A DNA stretch of 40,933 nucleotides from Candidatus Heimdallarchaeota archaeon (lineage in GTDB: Archaea; Asgardarchaeota; Heimdallarchaeia; JABLTI01). The notes under the pieces were generated by a model. That model ran no database searches and was not told the origin of the DNA. It was given only the letters and a program-made list of their open reading frames with translations. The translations under genes and the position numbers were made by a program. The DNA is taken from assembly GCA_019894765.1 (NCBI GenBank), contig JAGXNT010000109.1, positions 1-40,933 on the forward strand. Reading direction: 5' to 3'. Positions 9,253-16,994 of this stretch are shown in pieces (within the stretch, counting starts at the first letter, position 1; each line of letters begins with the position of its first letter).

Positions 9253-10110
9253 TTATTCCTCATTAGCTAATTCATTATCTTCTGACAAATGTTTTTTTCC
9301 TGTGAGTAAATCTCTTGAATTATCAATTAAGTAAAAATTCCCTTCAACTCCTACAATGAACACCAATTCATCTTGTAAAAATTCATCATGTTTATGGGCT
9401 GTTTTTGCTGGCACTTTTAGTGGTTCAAGTTGACCTGGGATTTCTACTCTGATAGTACCGCCTTTTGAATCAACTTTAACAAAAACCACTGCTTCTCTAC
9501 CCAAGTAATCCTTGTTTGTTGGTAATCGGTAAGTCTCTGATACAGCCACTTTTCTCCAAATTCTGTCTACAATAATTGAGAGCAAAATCGGAGCTAAAAT
9601 AATAACTGCAATACGACCATACTTATTCATGTCAGGTTCTTGCCAAAATAGTAGCAAGCCAAGACCACCGAATGTTATAGAAAAAACTGCGACTACTAAT
9701 AATAAGGGAGCTGTCGAGCCTTTTTCAGTACTGAATTTTCCAAATACATGATCTGGTGTTTGGATCCCTAACTCTGGGGTACTGGAAATATCCTTATCTA
9801 TACTGAGATCTTTGTCGATTGAAACATCCTTATCTAACGAGAAATCCTTGTCCAGTGAAATGTCTTTGTCTATTGAAATATCTTTGTCAACAGAGATATC
9901 TTTGTCTATAGAGATGTCCTTGTCTACTGATAAATCAGTATCATGTGACAAACTATGACCAGTACTTATGCCCATTGTCACTAAAACAACTATTACAACG
10001 AGCACTCCAAATATTAAAAATCCAATACAGAATCCTCTAATCCACTCTTCCCAAATTAATAATTCAGCATTTAATGTGAAATGATCAAAGAAATATTCCA
10101 TTATTGACAA
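9253..10110 (-). CDS. NfeD-like membrane protein with hexapeptide repeats
   Basis: A 285-residue protein. A first membrane helix spans about residues 26-46. It is followed by a low-complexity segment of eight consecutive six-residue repeats, S-[IVL]-D-K-D-[IFVL], at residues 61-108. Two more membrane helices lie at about 132-152 and 160-180. A C-terminal domain (about 195-270) has the LGREAVVFVKVDSKG and GTIRVEI pattern of the NfeD OB-fold. NfeD proteins are partners of flotillins, and the gene follows the flotillin gene at 10260-11492 on the same strand, separated by about 150 bases. The start taken is TTG at 10110; an in-frame ATG lies three codons later. An AGGAGG sits 13 bases upstream of the TTG. 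The repeat function is unknown. Confidence 0.8.
   Translation of the reverse strand: MSIMEYFFDHFTLNAELLIWEEWIRGFCIGFLIFGVLVVIVVLVTMGISTGHSLSHDTDLSVDKDISIDKDISVDKDISIDKDISLDKDFSLDKDVSIDKDLSIDKDISSTPELGIQTPDHVFGKFSTEKGSTAPLLLVVAVFSITFGGLGLLLFWQEPDMNKYGRIAVIILAPILLSIIVDRIWRKVAVSETYRLPTNKDYLGREAVVFVKVDSKGGTIRVEIPGQLEPLKVPAKTAHKHDEFLQDELVFIVGVEGNFYLIDNSRDLLTGKKHLSEDNELANEE
9787..9930 (-). repeat. Eight tandem 18-bp repeats encoding S-x-D-K-D-x
   Basis: Exactly 144 bases coding for eight hexapeptides in a row: SVDKDI, SIDKDI, SVDKDI, SIDKDI, SLDKDF, SLDKDV, SIDKDL, SIDKDI. The D-K-D core is invariant while hydrophobic positions 2 and 6 vary among I, V, L and F. Codons differ between copies (for example gac/gat, aag/aaa), so protein-level selection rather than recent DNA slippage seems to hold the pattern. 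Confidence 0.9.
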
Positions 10111-10259
10111 ATCCTTGTCATATCCTCCTAAGTTATCCTTTTGATTCTAAATTCATTTCTTGGATTTCTTTCTTGAAATAACTTAATAGGAGAGATGAAT
10201 TCTCTCCAATTATTGCTCTCCTAATGAAGAGCTCATGGTTTTTTTCAAAACACATGCGA

Positions 10260-11492
10260 CTACTTTTTCGATTCTTCTTCAGCAGTTGTAATTGTTGTTG
10301 CTGTTTTTGTTTTCTTTTCTGGATTTCCTGGATTACCAGATCCTTCAGCTATTACTTTTGAGAAATCAAAACTTCTGCCAGTGAGTTCAGGTATTACTGT
10401 TAAAAACGGAATAATTGATTCAGCTAAGCTTGAAAATGCTTTTTGTCCATCGCCCATTATAAACATTTTATCAACTTCTAGTTGACCATAAATCTCTGGG
10501 AGCATTTCTATAATTTTTAATTGGAAGAATTTTGGGTCAGCTTGAGCTAGGGCTTTGACTTGTTCAAGGATACCATCTGCTTCAGCTATTAGTTTCTCCT
10601 TAACAGCTGCTGCTTCTCCTTCAGCCTTAGCAATTAGTTGAGCTCGTTCACCATCAGCGATTTTCTTCATTCTTGTTTGTTCAGCATCAGCTTCAATGGT
10701 TACTTTCTTTCTATGAGTTTCAGCTTCAATTTCAGTTCTGGTCATTTCTAGTTTTTGCACTTGGATTTCTCTGCCCTTAGCTTCTTTTTGAATTTGTAAT
10801 TGAACTTCTTGTTCTTGCAGTCCAGTTTTTCTTGAAACTTCTAAGTCTCTTAACCTAGTTACTTCTTCCATTCCTGCTCTTCTTAATCTTGCAGTTTCTT
10901 CTTCATTGATTTGTTTTGTAGCTTCCATATTTGTTTTGAGTGAAGCATTTAGAACTTCTACATCTCTAATTTCAACAGATATGACTACAATACCCATATC
11001 AGCGAGTAAATCATGTAATTCTTTGGACACAGCAGAAATAATTTCAAATCTTTCCCTGATAATTGATTCCAAAGGCATATTTGCACAAGTTGTACGAATT
11101 ATGCTTTCAGCAGCGTTTTTAATAATTGTTTCAATGTAGTCTGATTCACGTTCATTCCAAGAAACAGCAGTGAAGGCAACATCAGGCTTAACGACTTTCC
11201 AAAAAACAAATGCATTAACTGCAACATCTTGAAATTCTCTGGAAAGAACTTTTTCTCTTGCCTCAAGAAATGTTTGCTGAGTGGTTGTTGGAATAACAAC
11301 TACTTCATCAATAATTGGCATGAGAAAACATCTTCCACCCTTGCCTGCTGATCTGATTTTTCCATTTCTGAACCTGATTACATACTCATTAGTTTTGAAT
11401 TTACGATATCTACTAATCAAGAAAATTAAAAACAATAACGCTAAACCACATACTCCTGCAACTATAATTCCTATTGTTGTTGATAGAGTCAT
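10260..11492 (-). CDS. Flotillin-like SPFH/band 7 protein
   Basis: A 410-residue flotillin-type protein that would form large membrane-associated rings or microdomain scaffolds. An N-terminal membrane helix (about 5-28) is followed by an SPFH domain (about 32-200) with typical patterns such as the GKGGRCFLMPIIDEV segment and VVISVEIRDVEVLNASLKTN. A long helical, glutamate/alanine/lysine-rich coiled coil follows (about 200-320), with repeated E-A-E/A-E-A-E-G patterns, then a C-terminal region with LKIIEMLPEIYGQLEVDKMF resembling the flotillin end. It is upstream of the NfeD-like gene on the same strand, a pairing conserved in bacteria and archaea. The ATG is preceded by a GAGGGG about 12 bases upstream. 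Confidence 0.93.
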   Translation of the reverse strand: MTLSTTIGIIVAGVCGLALLFLIFLISRYRKFKTNEYVIRFRNGKIRSAGKGGRCFLMPIIDEVVVIPTTTQQTFLEAREKVLSREFQDVAVNAFVFWKVVKPDVAFTAVSWNERESDYIETIIKNAAESIIRTTCANMPLESIIRERFEIISAVSKELHDLLADMGIVVISVEIRDVEVLNASLKTNMEATKQINEEETARLRRAGMEEVTRLRDLEVSRKTGLQEQEVQLQIQKEAKGREIQVQKLEMTRTEIEAETHRKKVTIEADAEQTRMKKIADGERAQLIAKAEGEAAAVKEKLIAEADGILEQVKALAQADPKFFQLKIIEMLPEIYGQLEVDKMFIMGDGQKAFSSLAESIIPFLTVIPELTGRSFDFSKVIAEGSGNPGNPEKKTKTATTITTAEEESKK

Positions 11493-11706
11493 TTTTTTTC
11501 TTGTTTCCCCTCTTAAATAAATTGAGTATATAATAACTGTAAAAGTCTTTGTTTTTCAAGTCCTTTTTCTTCGTTAAATGGAAAAGACGAATTTTCATTT
11601 AGAGCTTTTACTTGTGTAGCTATGTGTTGTATGAGTATATAAATGTAAATAAAACTTAGAGTGTCTAAAATTCTCAAAAAACAGATAACAGAATTTTTTT
11701 TAGTTT

Positions 11707-12177
11707 TTATTTAATTTCAAAAGTTTCTGATCCTGGGAAGATAAATAAAATTTCAAATGATTTTCCATTATCATATACAAGCATAAAAGTATATTCTGCA
11801 TCTACTATAAAGTGCCAATTCAGCTCTAAAGTTATATTCACTTTCTCACCTTGCACGATAATTAGTGGGAAATTAATTAATGACATATTACTATAAGCAC
11901 GATATGGATAAAGAATTTCATTTTCATCTCTAAAACTGAATGATTGTAGATTTTCTATTGTACCATCAGCACAACCTACATTTAAAAAAATGACGTTAAA
12001 GAGAGTGGATGAATTATTTGGATTGGCATATGATAAATATATAAATTCTGGATTACAGCCGTCCCTTGGTACTACAAAATAATATGTGAGTGCGACTCCA
12101 ATTAAAAGTAGACCACAAATCAAAATAGATGCTGTTATACCAAATTTTCTTCTTTTATTCAATATACTCTCATCCAT
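11707..12177 (-). CDS. Pilin-like membrane-anchored protein, diverged paralogue
   Basis: A 156-residue protein beginning at the ATG of MDESILNKRRKFG; the frame stays open further upstream, but that would run into the neighbouring gene. A single N-terminal membrane helix (about 12-34) is followed by an extracellular beta-rich domain. It is clearly related to the next protein (12224-12667): both have Y-F-V-V-[VP]-P after the helix, a G-[CG]-A-D-x-[TS]-I-[ED] motif, I-[VL]-Q-G-E-[KT]-V and Y-[DG]-[NS]-G-K-S-F near the end. It lacks the AVSPVIA processing segment of its sibling, so it may stay as a membrane-anchored protein instead of being processed as a pilin. The sibling is 46 bases upstream, so they probably form an operon. 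Confidence 0.65.
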   Translation of the reverse strand: MDESILNKRRKFGITASILICGLLLIGVALTYYFVVPRDGCNPEFIYLSYANPNNSSTLFNVIFLNVGCADGTIENLQSFSFRDENEILYPYRAYSNMSLINFPLIIVQGEKVNITLELNWHFIVDAEYTFMLVYDNGKSFEILFIFPGSETFEIK

Positions 12178-12223
12178 TAATTGAAAAATAAAGAAAAAGA
12201 AGGAAAGAATGAATAATTCATTC

Positions 12224-12667
12224 TTAGTAGGTAAAAGTGAAACTAAATGATTTGCCAGAACCATATACGCATGTAAATGTATATTGACTACCGGTAGTGA
12301 AATCGCCACTTAATGCAAATTGGAGTTTTACCGTTTCACCTTGAAGTATAGCTATCGGAAATGTCGCTTCTACACTTACACTTGAATACACATGTGCTGG
12401 ATTGTGTGCTGTACCATTGTCGAAAGTAAATTGTGTTATCTCATCTATGCTTGCATCAGCACCACCATTGTTCTGAATTGTAACTTCATACCTATCAGTG
12501 AATCCCAGGACTTTTCCATGATTTGTGTATACAAGATCTGGATTAGCTCTTAATAATGGGACAACTACGAAATATACGATTGCTGCAGCAGTTACAGTAA
12601 GTGCAATTAATAGAATTGTTGCAATAACTGGAGAGACTGCTTTCTTTCTTTTTAGGATCATTTTCAT
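12224..12667 (-). CDS. Archaeal type IV pilin-like protein
   Basis: A 147-residue protein with a class III (prepilin) N-terminus: basic KRKK, then AVSPVIATILLIALTVTAAA, the hallmark of the archaeal Pilin_N (DUF1628) family processed by the prepilin peptidase next to the K-A/V-S-P-V junction. The rest is a small extracellular beta-domain. Such proteins assemble into adhesion pili or other type IV filaments. A related but diverged gene follows on the same strand at 11707-12177. No assembly ATPase, platform protein or peptidase gene is in the window, so assembly must depend on genes elsewhere. Confidence 0.85.
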   Translation of the reverse strand: MKMILKRKKAVSPVIATILLIALTVTAAAIVYFVVVPLLRANPDLVYTNHGKVLGFTDRYEVTIQNNGGADASIDEITQFTFDNGTAHNPAHVYSSVSVEATFPIAILQGETVKLQFALSGDFTTGSQYTFTCVYGSGKSFSFTFTY

Positions 12668-13005
12668 TCTTTAATAACCATCCGTATTTCTCAATCTTCT
12701 GTGATTAATGTAACATTATTCACTCAATTGTTGTGGATAAGCAATCAACAGATACTTTTGTTTGAAAGCTTCTTGCCTTCATAACATTCTGTTATTCAAA
12801 TTTAAAGAATTTTTGTTGTGGCAATTCCAAAATAAACTGCTTTTAAAGGAATTAGTATAAAATATCACAAATTCCCGTTGTATTTTCAGGCATTCTCATT
12901 TATGTGACATTGAAAAGGAATATAAACCCCATCCACAGAATATGTAATATTGTTTAAGCAGTTTAATTCAGTTCGTGAATTTTAAATCATCGGAGTATAG
13001 ATAAA
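12668..13005. other. Divergent intergenic region between pilin and longin-like genes
   Basis: This 338-base AT-rich gap should hold the promoters of the minus-strand pilin genes and of the plus-strand longin-like gene. TATA-like words are visible near 12841-12847 (tttaaag) and 12920-12926 (tataaac), the latter about 85 bases before the plus-strand start. I see no RNA gene or conserved repeat. Confidence 0.4.
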
Positions 13006-13800
13006 ATGGATTTAGACGGGCAATATGATCCAAAACTTGTTGGTGTTATAGTTTCTTCATTTGCTGATAGTGGTCCCAATGTTATTTTCAATAATACAGA
13101 ATTAGCTGACGATGAAGCAATGATTTTAGCCATTAAAGGTATGACAGTAATTGGCTTAGATAATCCTCTTGATGCTATTGAAAATATAAATGATGATGAA
13201 GAACGAAGAGCTACAATACAGCAATTTGGTCCCTTCCCAATAAAAGATAGATCAAAACTAAAAGCGTTAGCTATTTCATTTGTAGTAAAAGCAGAGGATT
13301 CCACTGATCATAGAATCAGGACTTTCGGCCGTTTTTGTGTTTTATTTCTTATCTACAATGTCGAACATACACGATTGATTTTGGATTCCTATGGCTTAAT
13401 CGAACCTTACTTCAATATTATCTCTCGAGATATTAATTACGACGGAGATTTACATCCCAACAATCTTAGTGACGTTTACAGAAAGATGGATATGCTTTTC
13501 CAAGGTGTTCTTCCCAGAGTTTTCACAGTCACTGATAAAGGTGTTATCAAGGAATTAATTGGTAAGGAAATTATGCATCGAGATGTTTTCTTAATTGCAG
13601 ATAAGAAGAAGAAGAAAATCTATACACTCCTTGCTGATCCTGAGATGTCAATTTGGAGAAAACACGAAATTAACCGTGCTGCAGCTAATCTCAACTCCCA
13701 CTTGTATAAGAAGAAATTGATTTCTGAAACTGTAACCGAACTTGAAGATATTGCAGTATTATTGAAACGGTATAATCTTTCTGTTGAAGGTGTATCGTAA
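13006..13800 (+). CDS. Longin-like protein with a possible gelsolin-like C-terminal segment
   Basis: A 264-residue soluble protein with no clear enzyme motif. The N-terminal part (about 9-165) begins KLVGVIVSSFADSGPNVIFN, contains LAIKGMTVIGL and GRFCVLFLIYN, and resembles the longin/roadblock-type small GTPase-associated proteins abundant in Asgard archaea. This is my reading of the pattern, not a search result. The C-terminal part (about 190-241) reads D-V-F-L-I-A-D-K..K-I-Y-T-L-L, then a basic helix with R-A-A-A-N-L-N. That resembles a gelsolin-family module (D-x-[FY]-[IL]-L-D, I-Y-x-W-x-G, then a lysine-rich helix), but it lacks the W and G of the core. A GGAG lies about 10 bases before the ATG. 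It converges with the DUF389 gene. Confidence 0.5.
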   Translation: MDLDGQYDPKLVGVIVSSFADSGPNVIFNNTELADDEAMILAIKGMTVIGLDNPLDAIENINDDEERRATIQQFGPFPIKDRSKLKALAISFVVKAEDSTDHRIRTFGRFCVLFLIYNVEHTRLILDSYGLIEPYFNIISRDINYDGDLHPNNLSDVYRKMDMLFQGVLPRVFTVTDKGVIKELIGKEIMHRDVFLIADKKKKKIYTLLADPEMSIWRKHEINRAAANLNSHLYKKKLISETVTELEDIAVLLKRYNLSVEGVS

Positions 13801-13802
13801 AG

Positions 13803-13823
13803 CTAGTTTTTCTTTTCAACTAG
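13803..13823 (+). terminator. Hairpin between convergent genes
   Basis: A perfect 6-bp stem (ctagtt at 13803-13808 with aactag at 13818-13823) encloses a pyrimidine loop in the 15-base gap between two convergent genes. It also covers the DUF389 stop codon. The T-rich loop could help stop plus-strand transcription. Confidence 0.4.
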
Positions 13824-15144
13824 TCCAAAAGTTTTGTAAATTTAGTTGTGGTACATTAAAGTAGTGTAGACTGTATCTTGTTGTTATACTCGTATCAAAG
13901 CTTTGTATTATTACAACTTCAAGTTTCAGATTCCGTATATCATGATGTGCTCTTCCTTCTATTGCAATTTCTAGAGTTGTATACGTTGAGTTAGGAAGTT
14001 CTTTTGTCGATAAGATGCGGATTGTTATGTCTACTGTATAACCACCAAAAATTCCCCCACCAATTATAACATCAACAACTTCAGGAGGATATAATACTCC
14101 ATCCAAGGGACGGATAAAGTCATTCATTGCTTCATTTGCGAAAGTTTGATACCTCCATTTCCGTATGATTTGCACAGACGTTTGGATAATTGGAAACGCT
14201 ACTATTAAAAGGACTAAAACAAATGCTATGATTTGATTTCGTAATGTTCTTCGTGCCTTGACTTTTTTCACTGCTTGTGGTGGTTCCACTTTTCTAATCC
14301 AGAAAACAACCATGCACCCAAGGATTACGCAGACAACATTAGTGATGAATAAAACAAGACTACCTAAGGCAATTTGCCATTCAGCTAAAACAAGTGCGAT
14401 ACCAGTATTAACAGAAACAGGCATTAAAGCTGCTGCAGCTGCTACTCCCACCAGAGCTAAGGAAGTACCACTAACGAAACATATACCTGCAGCTAGACCA
14501 GAAGCAATAGCTATCACAAGATTTACGATATTTGGTTCACCTCGAGCAATAATAAAAGCGCTTGGTTCATCTAAAGTAAATCTATAAAATGCTCCAACTA
14601 AAATTCCAATTACTACAGTGATTAAAATACCAACACTTGCAGTTAAGACTCCTTCCCTTAGAATTTTTTGATTAGAAGTTACAGCGCCAAAAGCCAAGGC
14701 TACTAATGGTCCCATTAATGGTGCAATTATCATAGAGGCAATTAATGTTACATTATCATCCGTAACAAGACCTAAAGCAGCAAGTATCGAAGATAAAATA
14801 ATCCATGAAATAAAATTAAAATTCATTTTTGTTAGAGACGAAACATTTTCCTCTAATTCTTCAATTGAAATTCTTCCAAGAAATCGATCTTGTTTCCTAG
14901 GTCTGAGTCTAGGAATTGTTGCATCAATATCTGCAATGGATATTCTTCCTTTTACTCTGCCAATCCCTAGTTCTATGAGATGATCTAAAACGATGCCTGT
15001 TCTATTTGGAGATACTGTAATTATGATCAAGCTGAAATCACTTCCTTTCACATGAGTGATTTGAGAAGGAGAAACAACTTCATCTAAACTCTTTACTAAC
15101 TCATTTCCTTCTCCAGCTGGAACAGTAACTTGGATTTGCTTCAT
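13816..15144 (-). CDS. DUF389 integral membrane protein
   Basis: A 442-residue protein of the DUF389 (TIGR00341-like) family, whose function is not established. Residues 1-105 form a soluble domain containing VPAGEGNELVKSL and an alpha/beta pattern typical of the family. About six membrane helices follow (about 110-325), including the strongly conserved segment with SMIIAPLMGPLVALAFGAV. A soluble C-terminal domain (about 330-442) completes it. Length and domain order match archaeal members. It is flanked by convergent and divergent genes, so it is likely transcribed alone. Confidence 0.88.
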   Translation of the reverse strand: MKQIQVTVPAGEGNELVKSLDEVVSPSQITHVKGSDFSLIIITVSPNRTGIVLDHLIELGIGRVKGRISIADIDATIPRLRPRKQDRFLGRISIEELEENVSSLTKMNFNFISWIILSSILAALGLVTDDNVTLIASMIIAPLMGPLVALAFGAVTSNQKILREGVLTASVGILITVVIGILVGAFYRFTLDEPSAFIIARGEPNIVNLVIAIASGLAAGICFVSGTSLALVGVAAAAALMPVSVNTGIALVLAEWQIALGSLVLFITNVVCVILGCMVVFWIRKVEPPQAVKKVKARRTLRNQIIAFVLVLLIVAFPIIQTSVQIIRKWRYQTFANEAMNDFIRPLDGVLYPPEVVDVIIGGGIFGGYTVDITIRILSTKELPNSTYTTLEIAIEGRAHHDIRNLKLEVVIIQSFDTSITTRYSLHYFNVPQLNLQNFWTS

Positions 15145-15287
15145 ATTTTTCCACCGAATAGCTCAATCCATTAATGGACAAGGTGCTTCTTATCTTTTTA
15201 CTTTTTGGATATCCATTAACTATTTCTAATGAAACTAGCGTTTCATCCTAGAAACAAATTTAATCCAAAATACTATATTAATAACGA

Positions 15288-15620
15288 ATGCTATGGGAAA
15301 GTGACGCGAGATTGAGTACAATTCGATTTCCAATGATTATCACTTGCTTTATTTCTAAGCCAAAGAAATTTGAAACCATTTTTGATAGATTACTACGTAG
15401 TGCTGGTTATGTGAAAATAGGAGAAAATGCGTATGTGCATGAGGGAGGAGAGCAATTAACAGCAACAATTACTTTTGGGAAAACCTATTTGCCGGAAATT
15501 GATGCCGTGAAAGAGTGCTTAACACTTTACTTATCTGATGCTGAGAATGCCATAAATTTGGAATTATGTAATGAGTTAAACCAATTACTTGCAGCGGAAA
15601 TAGAATTTGATAAGCTTTAA
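15288..15620 (+). CDS. Small protein of unknown function
   Basis: A 110-residue protein that I do not recognise. From about residue 16 it reads as a compact alpha/beta domain: M-I-I-T-C-F-I-S-K-P-K-K-F-E, then a helix, then two strands with V-H-E-G-G and TITFGKTYLPEID, then a helix ending in NLELCNELNQLLA. An ATG at 15333 (residue 16) is an equally good start; neither candidate has a clear Shine-Dalgarno. It has no membrane helix. The gap to the next gene is about 90 bases and they share a strand, so co-expression is possible but unproven. Confidence 0.55.
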   Translation: MLWESDARLSTIRFPMIITCFISKPKKFETIFDRLLRSAGYVKIGENAYVHEGGEQLTATITFGKTYLPEIDAVKECLTLYLSDAENAINLELCNELNQLLAAEIEFDKL

Positions 15621-15708
15621 TGCCACTTGAAAAAGTTAGATTTCTTTAGTATTTCATTAATACCTGAAACAGAAATTAATATACGTGTTCAGTCTTTAGA
15701 ATTAGTCA

Positions 15709-16986
15709 TTGATGATTATGCCACACGAAGAATGCGATGAGCTTTACAAATGCAAGGCATGCCCTGTCACTGTAGCTGACAAGAATGAAGGCGCTATACC
15801 TATAACTCAAGATAAAGGTGACAAATGGTACTGTACTTCATGTTTTTATTGTGAAGATATTTGCCCTGATTACTCACCAAGACAATATGCTATTGATCAG
15901 AGAAGAAAACATGAGCAAGAATCTCAAAGTATGATAGAACCTCTCCAAAAACTAAGGGATTATGGTTTTCTGTTTGATTTGAATCAATCCATTCGAGAAT
16001 TCAGACTCGAGTATGGTTTACCGTTATTACCTCCACCGGAATTAAAATCTTTTAATTTTCTATTAAAAAATGTATTAGAAGAATTAGCTGATCAAAGTAA
16101 AATAGATTATGTTGTGAATTCAGATTACAGTAAAAAAGAAAACGATGAAATAGCCTTTTTCTTAGGTTGCTTAATTCCTTATAGAGTTCCAAATTATGAA
16201 CTATCTGCAAGACGATTACTTGATAAATTAGGTGTGAAGTATCGAGATTTACCATTCTCCTGCTGTGGTTCAATAATGACTGAATCACAATCAGAAGAAT
16301 CATGGTTAGTTATAACTGCTTATAATCTAGCTATGGCAGAGAAATATGGTTATACAAAAATTGTGACTCTCTGTGGTGGTTGCTCTGGCAATTTGCGAAG
16401 AGGAAATCAAATTCTCTTAGAGGATAAAGAAAAACTTGACCTTGTAAATAATTACTTATCCAAAGCTTCACTTGTTTACTCTGGAAAGATAATTGTTGAG
16501 CATCTCTCGGAATTTCTCCTAACTAATAAAATGCAGGCGAAAATAAAATCTGTGAGAAATCAGAAGCAAATTCAAGACTTGAGCTTACTAAAAGTAGCGA
16601 CACAGGTTCCTTGTCAAGTTATTCGTCCTGCTAAATACTCCCCTTCTGCAAAAAAGGGTGCTAGTTTACTGCGAGATCTTCTTGCTGTTTCGATGATTAA
16701 TTTAGTAAAATATCCCTTTGAAACATTTTGTTGTGGATCATCAATTCTGCCATATAGCGAAGAGATTGCTCTTAAAATTGCAAAGAAAAGGGTCAACTCA
16801 TTATTAAAACATCAAGTGGATGCTATAATAATGGGTTGTGGAAATTGCAGTATGAACTACACTGTTTATCAAAATGAATATTCAGATGTTTTCTTACCAA
16901 CCTTTTTCTTTACAGAAATTTTAGATTATGCTCTTGGAGAAAAAAATGTCGAGTTAGAAGAAATAATAGAAGATAAGAAACGCTAA
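15709..16986 (+). CDS. HdrB/HdrD-like (Fe-S)-binding CCG-domain protein
   Basis: A 425-residue Fe-S protein resembling heterodisulfide reductase HdrD or glycerol-3-phosphate/lactate oxidase Fe-S subunits. An N-terminal CKAC pair (about 15) is followed by one full C-x2-C-x2-C-x3-C-P ferredoxin motif (CTSCFYCEDICP, about 44-55). Two CCG domains follow, each with a C-C-G and a later C-G-x-C: SCCG (about 184) with CGGC (about 221), and FCCG (about 340) with GCGNC (about 376). CCG domains bind unusual [4Fe-4S] clusters in disulfide-reducing enzymes. The usual second ferredoxin motif is incomplete. Three starts are possible within four codons (TTG 15709, ATG 15712, ATG 15718). No Hdr, Mvh or dehydrogenase partner gene is adjacent, so electron donor and acceptor are unknown. 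Confidence 0.85.
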   Translation: MMIMPHEECDELYKCKACPVTVADKNEGAIPITQDKGDKWYCTSCFYCEDICPDYSPRQYAIDQRRKHEQESQSMIEPLQKLRDYGFLFDLNQSIREFRLEYGLPLLPPPELKSFNFLLKNVLEELADQSKIDYVVNSDYSKKENDEIAFFLGCLIPYRVPNYELSARRLLDKLGVKYRDLPFSCCGSIMTESQSEESWLVITAYNLAMAEKYGYTKIVTLCGGCSGNLRRGNQILLEDKEKLDLVNNYLSKASLVYSGKIIVEHLSEFLLTNKMQAKIKSVRNQKQIQDLSLLKVATQVPCQVIRPAKYSPSAKKGASLLRDLLAVSMINLVKYPFETFCCGSSILPYSEEIALKIAKKRVNSLLKHQVDAIIMGCGNCSMNYTVYQNEYSDVFLPTFFFTEILDYALGEKNVELEEIIEDKKR

Positions 16987-16994
16987 GGTATTTT

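Noticed and set aside
9787..9930. CRISPR array idea for the regular 18-base repeats.
   Set aside because: Repeats are contiguous, in frame, lack spacers and vary synonymously, so they are coding repeats.
10101..10136. A six-codon reading frame after AGGAGG just upstream of the NfeD-like gene.
   Set aside because: The ATG is only 2 bases after the AGGAGG and the frame is too short to support on its own.
12178..12309. Upstream extension of the diverged pilin-like protein.
   Set aside because: It would overlap the 3' end of the upstream pilin gene, and the first residues show no signal; the ATG at 12177 gives a normal pilin-type N-terminus.
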